The position numbers and the translations under genes were made by a program. Below the pieces are notes generated by a model. That model ran no database searches and was not told the DNA's origin. It saw nothing but the letters and a program-made list of their open reading frames with translations. This document shows, piece by piece, positions 1 to 10,910 of a stretch of 64,000 bases of DNA. Within the stretch, counting starts at the first letter, position 1. The number at the start of each line of letters is the position of its first letter. Source of the DNA: Chromobotia macracanthus (lineage: Eukaryota > Chordata > Actinopteri > Cypriniformes > Botiidae); NCBI GenBank assembly GCA_036877525.1, contig JAZGTH010000122.1, forward strand, positions 560,501 through 624,500. Reading direction: 5' to 3'.

Positions 1-299
1 TCTTTAAATGCTAATGAGATGCTTCACTCAGCAGAGAAAAACTCTGACTTTACAGTTTCAGATGCTTCAGATACTCTGGCAACATCAAAACTGAAGAACC
101 TCTAAGCTTTTGAAATGATACTCAGCTAAAATGTCTGACATTGTAAATAAAGGTGATCAGCTCTAAATGTTTAGGCCAGAGTTAGGCACTGATGAAGGAA
201 GACTCCATAAGAAGTAATACATTTGACTGAATTGTGCATAATAAAGGGGCAGTTACGAATTATACAGACAATTAAAGTAAAATTGTAACTGTTGATGTT

Positions 300-395
300 A
301 TGGCCACCTTATGATTTATCGCTTCCTTGTTTTCCTCACCTTGTAAGTCGCTTTGAATAAAATCTGCTAAATGCCTAAATGTAAATGTTTAGAAT
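300..395 (+). repeat. SINE/L2-type 3' tail
   Basis: The string TTGTAAGTCGCTTTGAATAA followed by a run of TGCTAAATG is the well-known conserved 3' tail shared by fish SINEs and their partner L2 LINEs. The body upstream is not recognisable. Confidence 0.6.
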
Positions 396-436
396 TTAAA
401 CTTGTCATCCACATTAAGAAAAAACTGCAAGTACCC
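389..436 (-). repeat. Copy of unnamed dispersed repeat (core fragment)
   Basis: Read on the minus strand this carries the core TTAATGTGGATGACAAGTTT and the following AAATTCTAAACA, which recurs at about 4570, 29270, 58230 and 62670. It abuts the SINE-like tail at 300-395. Confidence 0.5.
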
Positions 437-1277
437 TGCAATTTTATGTTTCAAACAGAGATGGTGGTAGAGAGACAAAAATTATTTATTGCTTTAAATT
501 TTATAATATAAACATGGTGTACTGTGTGCAACTCACTCATCAGTACGTCACCAGTGATGGGTGGGTCTGTTTCACTGGAACAACTCAATTTAATGTCCTG
601 TCCAGATAGGACTAGTTTTCATGTAGAAGGTCTGTTTTTCTCCAAGCAATCTCTAAAATGCTACCTCTCTTCGGACAGGGTAACAATTAACCTACTATTT
701 TTTGGCTAACTCAATGGTCCTGTGAGAAATCTAATCCTGTCCAAATCCAAATGTCGGTTATCAATAATGAGCACTTTTTTCATGTTTTGGTCAATGTGAA
801 CTACTGTAAAAGCATTTTTGTGAGTGATTTATGCCTGCTGCATGCCATTCAGTATGGATGTAAATGTTTATAGAAAAATCAATGATTTTTAAATAATCAA
901 ATCTTTATTTTAGTCATTTTATTATTCAGACTTTTTTATCCTTTATATCCTTTTTTATACAAAATTATACTTATGGAAGCATCCAGAGTAATCTTGTGCA
1001 AACCCCAGATGTACAAAACAGATGCTCCCATGTATTTAATATCCACAGAGATCTAATCCCCCCTGAATTGGTACGTTGGTTGTTTACACACTGCAGAGAA
1101 ACATTTATGTTCAAATACCATATCAATTTTGCATAATAGGTCCCCTTTAATAAAACACAACAGGAAAAACTTTTGTTTTTGAAGCCCAATTGAACAGGAA
1201 GTGGTCATGTGACTGGCATACAATAAAATGACTAAACACAGTTTTCTAACAATGTTTTCACATACTCAAAATCTTAC
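437..1277. other. No gene seen; intron of DTX3L-like gene
   Basis: I looked on the minus strand for the remaining Deltex domain (AYLPDN-type motif) and found none. Bases 1120-1145 carry the string read on the minus strand as GGGGACCTATTATGCAAAAT, a fragment of a dispersed fish repeat. Confidence 0.4.
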
Positions 1278-2720
1278 CGTCTGAATACCATTTGGTATTT
1301 TGTAAGTGATTTCAATTGTGCCACTGTCTGGATAACCAGGAAGACTTGCTCTGATCTTTTTACACTTCATTTCTCCGTCAGGCTGGTCACCCTCCAACCT
1401 TCCGAAGACCTTCTTACAGATAGGACAGATAGATCCCAGACTCTCTACTGACTGCCTTATACAGTCTCGACAGAATCCATGCCCACATTTCAGTTTTTCC
1501 TTGTTTTTGATGCTTTCCATGCAAATAACACACTGCTCCTCTTCACCATGTACACCTTTATTGTCATAACTAGAGTTTTTGTTGGCTCTTTCTTGTGACT
1601 TTCCATTGAAATCAGTATCCGTCTCACCTTGCCCTCTTGAACTCACTGCCTCACGTGGTTCACCTTCTGCACCTTGTCCATAAGTAGATGTCTTTTTCCA
1701 CGTGATTCCTCTTTCTTGAGAGATGTCCCATGAGTAACCAATCAATGTCTTTGTCTTGTCATCAAACACACTCATCCCAATCTTCTTCTCAACGTCAGCA
1801 ATGAAAGGCCCAAGGTGCTCTGGCAGTCCAACAAGCCTCCAGGGACCATATGCATCTACTGCAGCAACATAATAATGCTGTGATTCAAGTAGCAGTTTAA
1901 TCTGTGCTATAATATTTGCATTTTTAGGGTCTTTAAGTTCACAGCTCATAGTTGCTGTGACAAGTTTCTGATAGCATTGCATTAAAGCTCTGAGGGCATG
2001 ATTTTTAAGATCAGTATGCTGTTCTTCTTTGGATTGAGGTTTTATCTTAACAGTTAAATTGTCCTTTAGTTCTTCTATATTAAATGAAACACCATACTTT
2101 GTTTCAAGGTTTATTATTTGTTCTTTATAAGAAAGTTTCATCAGATCCCAATGAACCTTGTTCATCTCAAGTTGAGCATGAACGTCCATGTCCAAAAAAG
2201 AAACACTGTTATCCATGTTCATTTTACTTCCATTTACAATTGACTTGTCTGTCTGTTGGTTTTCTAATCTTGTCATATCTACTTTTCTGTTTATCATGAC
2301 TGAGTTTGTTGGTCCAAAGTCCTGGACATTACCAGCAGACATGCTCATTATAATCTTTGCCTCCTTTGTCTGACTGTTGTGCATGGTTTCCTTAAAAATA
2401 TCTGAACCCACACATCTCTGAATAAGACTCTGAAACTCCTCAGAGGCTTTACGCATAGAGTCAGGGCTTGTGCTTTGGGTACTTTTGAATGAGATTAATG
2501 CAGAAAGAGTGACTCCATGCTCTCTCTCAATTTTCTCCAGTTCCTTCCTATAACCATGATGCATGTACAAGTACTGATAGAGGGGGACAGAAAATCCAGC
2601 TAAGGTTGTATCATTGTTCATTTCAACAGTTTTCATGGTCTCTTTCTCAGCTGAAGCACTATTCCCTGCAGTTGCATCCATGTCACTGTTTGCTGATAAA
2701 GAATTCATAGTGTCATATAC
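1278..2720 (-). CDS. dtx3l: DTX3L-like large exon with RING and start of DTC domain (residues 142-622)
   Basis: A 481-codon open exon without a stop. The first 380 codons are an acidic and polar region with KH-like or helical stretches that I cannot name (LMKLSYKEQIINLETKYGV, PWRLVGLPEHLGPF). They are followed by the RING (CVICMESIKNKEKLKCGHGF) and the N-terminal edge of DTC (SLPGYPDSGTIEITYKI). The exon edge at 1278 is supported by the gtaaga donor and by the position where the conserved DTC sequence stops. Confidence 0.85.
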
Positions 2721-5700
2721 CTATAAAAAATATAAAACATATAAAAAAATGAATGATTTTAGGCCCAAATTGACATTTTTGCTAAATGTATTACGATGCA
2801 TAACAGAAATAACATTTGAAGTTACTGTTTATCTAACAGGCCTTCTAACAACACAATTATATTTTTGTCATTATGCTAAACTAAGTAAACATAAAACCTT
2901 TGGTGATGGATCTTTCTCATCCTGCATGAGTTCATCCAGAAGAATTGTTGCAGTCACATTTAAATCCTTGAAATCCTTGAACTTCAACATCACAGTTGTG
3001 TTGTTTTTTAAACCTTTGAGAGCTACAAAGAAATATAAAGTGGCACATTTGTTTAAACGTAAATATAAATTTGTAAATCAATAAATCTGTAACAGATTTA
3101 AATAAAATTCATGAGTGTGAATGAGATTTAATGCAATATACAATGGCAATATACAAAACTAAAATGTTATACTAGCATCCATAAGTGAATAATCAGATAT
3201 GTTACCTTCTGGAGGTATGATGTGCACCTCTGCACAAAATGGCTCATCAGGGATGACAGTAAACTTGTAAACTTCACATGGTTCTGCACCCTTGGACAAA
3301 TCAGAACTACACCAGGTCTGGAGAGCTTTGTGTAATGATTTATCCCATTTTTCATGATGTGGTCGTTCCCAGGTCAGTTTGACTTTAATTTTGCCAGTTT
3401 TCAGGGGTGCAGTCGGATGCGGCCTTTTATTATCTGATGTATTTATGTCCAGCTGTAGGAAAAACGTATGCATGTCTAAAAAGGTTCACCATGTTTCTCA
3501 CATTTACACAAATCCTGCTATTTTGTAGGGTTAAAATTAAAAGGAATTTAATGCTTGAGCATCTTCATTGCAACCATTTAATGTGTAACCACAGTCAGAA
3601 CTGTTAATAAATCTTTTCATCTGAACTATGTGCAACTGCACTGCACTGCATGACTACCTTTAACCTAATTCACTTTGCTACCTTTGCAATTAATGGATGT
3701 GATGAATTACGACGCAATAACAATATTGTAATTTTACAGTCAGTGAACTTTATTCAATGCTAGGCTATTACGTTTTAGTAGCCCAACAAAAAACAACATG
3801 TATAGATTTCCTGTCCAATGTAATGTCCAAGGCAATGTATCCAAATAAAGAATGCCTACCATACTACATTTGTTTGAGACCACGAGTCATTTTGCTGGAT
3901 ATTTGCAGGTATCGCTGCCTCAAGCTTAATGCAATGGGGAATGCAAATAAAATTTGAATAAAAAACCCTTTAAACTATTGTAAGGTCCCAAGAGGGGACA
4001 CACATGTGACAGAAAGTGTGGCAGGCTTCAGCTATCTGGCACCACACAGAAAACGAGACATCAAGAGATGTCTCCCAGTAGAGGCTCCATTAACAGGTTA
4101 GTGGCTAGCAGACACAGGAGCACATAAACCTTGAGAGTACCCAGAGCTAACCCTACAGAAAGACGCTCTTGGAGGAACTCCAGCACTGAATCAACAGGGC
4201 AGTTAACTGGGTCAACATGGTGTTGCTTACACCATGACACTGCCACCAGAGCTGCCACTTCAGGGTATATAATCTCCTAGTAGATGCCGCTCTACAATCT
4301 CAGTTGAAAGACCAGAATCTAAAAGCTGCCTCCCCTCAGATCAACCCCCCCAGCCTGAGACCGAAGATCCCTTTGGACTAGGAACTCCCAAGGGATTCCC
4401 AAGGGTCCAGGAGACAATAGCAGATGAACCCATGAGCATGGCTATCAGGTGAAAGGTTCTGCCACGCAAGCCTGAACAGGGGACACAGCCCTCCCTGGTG
4501 ATTTATGTATGAGACAGTCTTTAAATAATTTTTGCCTCTTTATGACCATTTAAAACAAAAACATTGCATACGGCAACTGCTTGCAGAGTTATTTTCTTAA
4601 CATGGATGACAAGTTTAAATTCTAAACAAATGCTGTAAGAACAAGCTATAAATGCTACACCATTCTAGCACCCACTAGCAATTTAGTATCTAGCAATTTA
4701 GTAGCCAGGTCTTCATTCTGTTTATAGATGTGATATAATCAGGTCAAACTACTATTTCTCAGGAAATCGGACCTGACAGCTCAACTTTCATTCATTTAAA
4801 CTTTCTGTTGCAAACTTGGGTAGGGTAAGGAAATCATTTTTAACACTGATCTATTCTATACTTGCTTAATAACAGATTTATGTTCATTTTAACCAAGCAG
4901 ATTACGGATTGCAGCTTAAGTGTACATAAGAGTTATTAAATTAATTCACTAATTTCAAATATTTCTTAAACTATCTGCTGCGCCATCTTTTTTTCCCCAT
5001 TTCCCCCTCTTCACCACATTTCCTATAAGATAGTACACTGCATCACTAACAGTGCAACATGTAATAGTAATGAGTAAATTGCAGGCCTATGAACAGAATA
5101 ACAATCTTTTCTGGGAGAATTGTTTATTTAAAATCTGTCTCATTACAATCATTTTTAGCTGAGCAGGTAAAATTTTTTGAACAAGAACTAAATATAGCTT
5201 CAGGGAGTGGTTTCGTCATCACTGCTGGCAGAGAGTAAGGTTTGGAGACAAAATGTTAATGAATCCTAACAGCTGTTCTCATTTTGAGTCAAAAGACAGG
5301 TTAAAATGGGGCTGCAGAAAAAGGTTGGGGTCGAGGAAGAGAGCGAGGACGGGACCCGGAGCTACAGAGAGTTTGGTGTTATGATAGTGGAATGCTGAAA
5401 AGCCCACACGGTAATTTTGTTTTGTGTTTTTTCTGAAACTGGAAATAAAATACTTTACTGCCCGTCACGTCACTCTTCGACCCGTCTTTTTCCCTACACC
5501 CTTGACCAGGGAGACACGTGAGTGTCACAAGCTTGTATTGAAGAATGACTGGGAAATTAAAACCCTTGGTCTAAAACACACCTTGACCCGATTGCAGCTT
5601 TAGCTATTTGTTTTCTTTAGCTGCAATTTACAATTCAACAATGAATTGTGGATACATCTTTTACAGTGAGATTTATTTAGTAGTATATTTCCATCAATTT

Positions 5701-8700
5701 AAGGAACCAATGCCTATGCTTCTAGCACAGATTTTATTTTACCAATCATACCACTGTATGTGTTAAAAGCCATATATTTTTTCATTAAAGGTTTGTGTCA
5801 CATAAAACCCTGGTATTCAGCTGTCTGATTTGACCTTTGAATATAAATTAATTTCATAGTCTTTAGTTAGATTTAGTTAGAACATTAATATTCTGCAGCA
5901 GAGGAAAGGAAATTTAGATCATTATCTGGTGTCCTGTATAATACTGTATAATAATGGTGCACCAGAAAATGTTAATTTCTTCTTAGCTACCTTAGACAAA
6001 GTTGCTCCTCTGTGGTTAAAGAAGATAACATGCTACCTCTGGGAGCAATTATTAAGAGACATGGCGTTAGTTTTCATTGTTATGCTGATGATACTTAGCT
6101 GTACATTTCTTTGAGACCCAATGAGATGCATAAATTCACCAAACTAACAGAATGCATAGTCGATATCAAAACTTAGATGACTAGCAACTTTGTACTACTA
6201 AATTCAGAGAAAAGTTTTAATTATTGGACCAAAAACTTCCACATGGAACAACCTAGAACACTGTCTTAGTCTTGATGGATGCATTTTGATGGCAATTTGT
6301 CCTTTGCAAATCACATTTTCAACATTTGTAAAACTGAATTCAATCAAGACTTAAATATTGCAATGCCCTACTGGGTGGCTACCCTGCAGAATTAATACAA
6401 GAATTTGAGCTGGTTCAAAAAAACAACAGCCAGAGTTCACCAGACTGAACAAGTATGACCATATTAGTCCAGTTCTGTCAATACTGCATTGGCTGTCTAT
6501 CAAGCATTGTATAAACTTCAAAATTTTGCTGATTACTTAGAAGGCCCTAAATAAGACTCCTCAATACTTACAAGCTCCTCTCTTATTATAGTCCTTCACC
6601 TTCACTGCCAGTTGGTAATACCCAGAATTTCAAAATAAAGCATGGGTGATAGATCTTTGTCATATTTGGTGCCCAAACTCTGAAACTCTGTGTTCCCAAT
6701 ATTGTCCAGGAGACAGATACACTACATTAGTTTAAATCTAGATTAAAGACCCGCATTTGTAATCTAGCCTACACATAGTCCTATGGATTTATTACTCATA
6801 TCACTTAAGGGATTGTTTGGCTGCATTAATTAGGTATACTGGGGACACTTCCCATAATAACAGATGTAAAGGCTCCACACAAAATCTGTCTGTCTTTAAT
6901 TTCCCTAAGGTCCTGTAGTGAGTTGGATCCAGGCTTTATCCAAAACAGATGGTGGTGGACAGGTGGGCAGTGTGATGTTATAGCTGCAATTATGTAGTGT
7001 ACAGCACACCAAAGAACACTCCAGGGGCCCAGTTTATGGCTCCTTCTAACAGCCAGAGTGGGGAAAGGTTCGCTCCACTGTGATTGGACCTTGATGGGCT
7101 AACAGCAACAAATACCCAGTGCCATCAGATATTGATGCAAGGATCTGAACTTATGCGATGAACTTGGATCTGAACTGATCCAAGATGGTGCCGAGTATGG
7201 CAGCTGTGTTACGAGCTCGTTACGACACTACAGTTTATTATTTATTTATTTGTTTATTCTGTGTATAACCATGTTGTCTTTCATGTGTGATCCCCCCTCA
7301 AGCCGACACAGACCAGGCACACAAAGAACTGTATGGCACTATACAGCGAGCAGGAAACCGCGCATCCTGAGGCCTGTTCATTATAATTGGTGACTTTAAC
7401 AAGGCCAACCTCAGGACAATAACACTAAAGTTCTTCCAGCATATCCAGTTTTTCCATCCATTGCTGGTCGGACCAATCGGATTCTATGCTACAGGACTGT
7501 TTTGATCACATGGACTGGGACATATTCCTCTCTGCCTTCGTTGGCGACATCGAGGTCTACTTGGATACCGTTACTTGTTTCATTAAGAAGTGCATAGATG
7601 ACGTTGTGCCGATCAAAACTATCCAGATCTACCCCAACAATAAACCATGGATAAACAACAATGTTCGAACAGCCCTGAAAGCGCGAACATCTGCGTTTAA
7701 TTCTGGAGTTGCGGAGGAGTACAAATGCACCAGCTATGACCTCCGAAAAACCATCAAAGCTGCCAAACACCAGTACAGAGAGAAAGTAGAAGGTCAGTTC
7801 AATTCAGCGCAAGAAGCATATGGCAGGGAATCAATAACATTATGGACTTAAAGAGAAATAAACACCCCACTATGAACACCGCTGCCTCTCTCTCGGATGA
7901 GCTAAATTCTTTTTACGCTCATTTCGAAATAAATAACCCAGCCCTCATGGAGAGAGCTCCCGCGACCGCTGATACAGATGCGAGTACGCTCTCTTTGTTC
8001 TGGTCCTTCTGCCGGGTGAATATTCGCAAGGCTGTGGGTCCTTACAGAATTCCGGGCCGCGTACTCAGAGCATGTGCGGTCCAAAAACACCAGCAGGTGT
8101 TCTTACGAAGATCTTCAACCTCTCCCTCTCTCTATCTGTGGACAATGACGAGACAAAGATGAGTTGTCCTGTAGTCACTCCTTTGTTATCTTGGCTGTGT
8201 GCTTATGGTCCTGTTGGAAGATAAATCTGTCTGAGGTCCAGAGCAATCTGGAGCAGGTTTTCATCAAGGATGTCTCTGTACATTGCTGCATTCATCTCTG
8301 CCTCGATCCTGACTAGTGTCCCAGTTCCTGCCACTGAAAAACATATCCACAGCATGATGCTGCCACCACCATGCTTCACTGTAGGGATGGTATTGGCCAG
8401 GTGTTGAGCGGGGCCTGGTTTCCTCCAGACATAACACTTGCTATTCAGGCCAAAGAGTTCAGTCTTTTTTATCAGAGCAGAGAATTTTGTTTCTCATGGT
8501 CTGAGAGTCCTTCAGGTGCCTTTTGTCAAACTCCAGGTGGGTCGTCATGTGCCTTTTACTGAGGGGTGGCTTCTGTCTGGCCACTCTACCATACAGGCCT
8601 GATTGGTGGAGTGCTGCAGAGATGGTTGTTCTTCTGGAAAGTTCTCCTCTCTCCACAGAGAAATGCTGGAGCTCTGTTAGAGTGACCATCGCATTCTTGG

Positions 8701-9600
8701 TCACTTCCCTGACTACAGCCCTTCTCCCCTGATGGCTCAGCGGGCTGTGTGGCCCGCTCTAGGAAGAGTCCTGGTGGTTCCAAACTTCTTCCTTTTACGG
8801 ATGATGGAGTTGACTCTGCTCATTGGGACCTTCAATGCTGCAGAAATTTTTCTGTATCCTTCCCCAGATCTGTGCTTCAATACAATCTTGTCTCAGAGGT
8901 CTACAGACAATTATTTGGACTTCATGGCTTGATTTGTGCTCTGATATGCATTGTTAATAGTGAGACCTTATATAGAAAGGTGTGTGCATTTCCAAATCAT
9001 GTCCAATCAATTTACCACAGGTGGGCTCCAATTAAGTTATAGAAATGTCTCAAGGATGATCAGTGGAAACAGGATGCACCTGAGCTTAATTTTGAGTGTC
9101 ATGGCAAAGGCTGTGAACACTTATGTACATGTGATTTTTTTCATTTTTTATTTTTAATAAATTTGCAAAGATTTCAAACAAACTTCTTTCATGTTGTCAT
9201 TATGGGGTATTGTTTGTAGAATTTTGAGAAAAATAATGAATTTAATCTATTTTGGAATAAGGCTGTAACATAAAAAAAATGTGAATTGCTGTGAATACTT
9301 TCCGGATGCACTGTAAATATTAACACCACACAGTACTATAAATATCAGTAGTTGTTCAAGCAAAAAACTATACTGAAACGATTGTGAATGTGTTGAATAT
9401 GCTAGCTAGGAACAGAAACCAGGTAGACATAGACTCTGGTATGGATGTGCATTGTTTCACAATGACTTTAGATTTTGTACATTGTGTATGCGCTCTTATA
9501 TCTGTAAATCAATACTGAGTTTTTTCTTAACTAAAAAAATAAAACTTACATTGTTACTCGCAGCCGAATTTTCATAATCCATTGGCTCTTCCTCGGACAT
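1278..9600 (-). CDS. dtx3l: DTX3L-like E3 ubiquitin ligase (RING + Deltex C-terminal domain), 3' part outside window
   Basis: Spliced gene, coding exons 9550-9600, 3206-3452, 2898-3022 and 1278-2720; all boundaries are GT-AG and the phases join to 622 residues from MSEEEPMDYE. A C3HC4 RING occupies residues 538-576 (C538, C541, C553, H555, C558, C561, C573, C576). It is followed by the start of a Deltex C-terminal domain (SLPGYPDSGTIEITY). RING directly followed by DTC is the hallmark of Deltex ligases; the long unrelated N-terminal part and expected total of about 740 residues match DTX3L rather than DTX1/2/4. In mammals DTX3L pairs with PARP9 and ubiquitinates histones and other targets in DNA damage and interferon responses. 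The exon ends at ACG with donor gtaaga; reading on would add only V-R-F and a stop, so the last 110-140 residues of DTC are expected in exons left of base 1. The N-terminal region is poorly conserved, so orthology rests on the C-terminal half. Confidence 0.85.
2898..3022 (-). CDS. dtx3l: DTX3L-like coding exon (residues 100-141)
   Basis: Acceptor tttctttgtag and donor gtttta. The phase (1 in, 0 out) joins both neighbours in frame and gives a strand-rich segment (VMLKFKDFKDLNVTATILL). Function of the segment is unknown. Confidence 0.75.
3206..3452 (-). CDS. dtx3l: DTX3L-like coding exon (residues 18-100)
   Basis: Acceptor tttttcctacag precedes LDINTSDNKRPHP; the exon ends with PPE plus one base before gtaaca. 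It encodes the KIKVKLTWERP segment. No named domain is recognisable by eye; RRM-like or other N-terminal folds are known in DTX3L but are not diagnosable here. Confidence 0.75.
4020..4460 (-). mobile_element. DIRS-type retrotransposon relic (tyrosine recombinase region)
   Basis: Minus-strand translation near 4258-4100 contains HHVDPVNCPVDSVLEFLQER followed by LSVGLALGTLKVYV. This matches the N-terminal core-binding part of fish DIRS tyrosine recombinases (family knowledge). The reading frame breaks soon after and catalytic R-H-R-Y residues are not visible. It lies inside the first coding intron of the DTX3L-like gene. Confidence 0.6.
4545..4800 (+). repeat. Copy of unnamed dispersed repeat
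   Basis: It contains TTAACATGGATGACAAGTTT, then AAATTCTAAACAAATGCTGT, then a block with TAGCACCCACTAGCAATTTA and CTGTTTATAGATGTGATATA. The same order of blocks recurs at 58150-58370 and 62590-62770. Confidence 0.6.
4801..5880. other. No gene seen; possible LTR-like remnant at 5290-5530
   Basis: The stretch is intronic and AT-rich. Around 5330-5530 a GC-richer segment has an AATAAA at 5444 and ends with a GT-rich block, reminiscent of a retroelement LTR, but no coding match or second copy is visible. Confidence 0.25.
5880..6790 (+). mobile_element. CR1/L2-like LINE fragment (reverse transcriptase to C-terminus)
   Basis: Translating 6055-6115 gives HGVSFHCYADDT followed by a stop and LYISLRP, the reverse transcriptase catalytic motif (Y-A-D-D) of L2-like LINEs. 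Downstream, broken frames carry LNSEK, NLSFANHI and a WCPNSETLC-like C-terminus. Many stops and frameshifts show an old dead copy. It is in the DTX3L-like intron. Confidence 0.65.
6791..7189. other. No gene seen; probable LINE 3' flank
   Basis: The sequence has no open frame and looks like repeat-derived non-coding DNA between the two LINE fragments. I recognise nothing further in it. Confidence 0.3.
7190..8162 (+). mobile_element. CR1/L2-like LINE fragment (endonuclease end and linker to RT)
   Basis: A broken frame carries HKELYGTIQRAGNR and IIIGDFNKANLR (end of an APE endonuclease, GDFN motif), then an open stretch at 7486-7851 with VPIKTIQIYPNNKPWINNNV and AAKHQYREKVEGQFN. A shifted frame at 7842-8090 has LSDELNSFYAHFE. 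This order is that of fish Maui/L2-like LINEs. The element is cut at about 8162 where Tc1 sequence begins. Confidence 0.65.
8163..9315 (-). mobile_element. Truncated Tc1/mariner transposon
   Basis: On the minus strand the element starts with the TIR sequence CAGTGCATCCGGAAAGTATT, ending at plus position 9313 beside a TA. Broken frames give helix-turn-helix-like parts (ISAALKVPMSRVNSIIRK) and catalytic-domain pieces (NTIPTVKHGGGSIMLW). The second catalytic block is damaged (QQDHKHTAKIT instead of a QQDNDPKHT type) and everything after it, including the last catalytic glutamate and the other TIR, is missing. Confidence 0.8.
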
Positions 9601-9624
9601 TGTGAATCTCCAGCAGAACAGCAA
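9550..9624 (-). CDS. dtx3l: DTX3L-like exon with start codon
   Basis: The ATG is at 9598-9600 and encodes MSEEEPMDYENSAASNN (17 codons), ending in phase 0 at a consensus donor (gtaagt). Bases 9601-9624 are probable 5' UTR, because a pyrimidine-rich stretch ending in cag lies just beyond 9624. The start is chosen because the next exon is open upstream with no better ATG and the peptide is acidic and compact. Confidence 0.7.
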
Positions 9625-10195
9625 CTGAAATCAAACTGACATAATAAAGAATGCACAAATGTAAGAAAAGCGGGACAAATGTGATTGTACCAATACCGTC
9701 ATTTATAGGCCTTTATATGTATACTTTATACTTTTTTAAATTAACATTCTAAAGACCAGTTTGGAATCTTGTCCATGGCTTGTGCAACGTCAGACAAATT
9801 TAACACAAAATATCGATATCAAATTGTTCTCACTATTAAAGTTTCCAAACGATCAATATGTGCATATCTTTTTACTTATTTTGTTACGTTCGCTTCTTCT
9901 TGAAAAGCTTTACAACGAAAGGTGTTATAGTAACTTTTACTTTCGTTTCGCCGTCACGGATTTTTTCTGACGGTTTATGGAAAAAGTTTTCAAACATTCT
10001 GTTTCAATTGTAAGGTTTTGAACACAGGTTTAACTAATTATGTATTTGTTTTTTTCGTTAGGTGTTAAATGTAAGTCAATTCCTGTTAGCACCTCTCAAA
10101 ATTATTACATTTAGAGCGCAGTTTAATGTTGGTTACGGTAGTCTGACATAAAGAACAGGGAATCGTTTAATTATCTCTTTAAATTTTGTACTTAC

Positions 10196-10270
10196 CGAAA
10201 TTTTAAGCTGTGTAATGCAGTCACGAGCTGTCACTTGTACAGAGCTTGTACTTCTGGTTTTGAACTTTGG
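10196..10270 (-). other. dtx3l: Probable non-coding first exon of the DTX3L-like gene
   Basis: A strong donor (TTTCG followed by gtaagt) lies with its exon edge at 10196. It pairs naturally with the acceptor at 9625-9626, giving an intron of about 570 bp. The upstream edge (transcription start) is not visible and 10270 is only a guess. Inference from splice signals alone. Confidence 0.35.
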
Positions 10271-10275
10271 ATAAC

Positions 10276-10287
10276 GAAACCAAAAGT
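10276..10287 (+). promoter_or_regulatory. ISRE-like motif near the putative DTX3L start
   Basis: GAAACCAAAAGT differs at two positions from the interferon-stimulated response element GAAANNGAAACT. It sits next to the inferred first exon. A second IRF-type half-site (AAACGAAA read on the minus strand) is at 9941-9948 inside the inferred 5' UTR intron. Mammalian DTX3L is interferon-induced, so the position makes sense, but such motifs are frequent by chance. Confidence 0.25.
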
Positions 10288-10299
10288 TACTAGGCATAT

Positions 10300-10910
10300 T
10301 ACATTGCAATCCAATGTTTACTGTACAGTGTAACTGTTTGAAAAATACAGTAATTGTAAAAAAAAAACATTTAATACATTAATACATACTCTTTAATTAA
10401 CCTTTAAAAGCAGTGAAGCAATTTCGTTTTAATAATGATAATAAAAAAATAATGTTCTTTGTTTTCCTCAAGCCATTTTGATTAAATAAAAACCCTTCAA
10501 GCTTTATCTTACACAGATCATCTAATTGCCTCAGCATATTATTTCTTACTTTTCATCCTCTAGAATAAAATCTGGATGCTTCTGATGCATAGACAGGGGT
10601 TTTTGTTTTTTTCTCTTTTTTTGGCAAGTAGCTTGACATTTACATAAATGGCTTTAAAATATGTAAAGGACAAACCCCATTTCCAAAAAAGTTGAGACAG
10701 TTTGTAAAATGCAAAAAAAAAATCTTGGCACATCAGGCGGTGAGTGCTAGATTCAGTGGCTGGGCTCTTGGAACGAGGCAGAAAGAGCCCTTCTGTAGCT
10801 GCACCCACGACTGAGCAGCCCTCTTTAGGATCCACTTCCTAAAGAAATACGAAACTATGAACTTTGAAGCCTAGAATATGCGGACACTAATGGATAGTGC
10901 AACCAACTGC
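10300..10910. other. No gene seen; hAT-like terminal fragment near 10668
   Basis: The stretch is AT-rich and intergenic. Bases 10668-10720 contain CCCCATTTCCAAAAAAGTTG, a string found at ends of non-autonomous fish DNA transposons; no partner end is visible. Confidence 0.35.

Noticed and set aside
971..1189. Minus-strand frame considered as the missing Deltex C-terminal exon
   Set aside because: It lacks the AYLPDN-type and WNDIHHK-type motifs, and contains a dispersed-repeat string.
1266..1277. Termination of the DTX3L-like protein at V-R-F-stop right after 1278
   Set aside because: Possible as an intron-retained isoform, but the gtaaga donor and the abrupt end of a conserved domain favour splicing to an exon outside the window.
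2614..3084. 156-codon plus-strand frame
   Set aside because: Antisense to the DTX3L-like exons 2898-3022 and 1278-2720; no recognisable domain.
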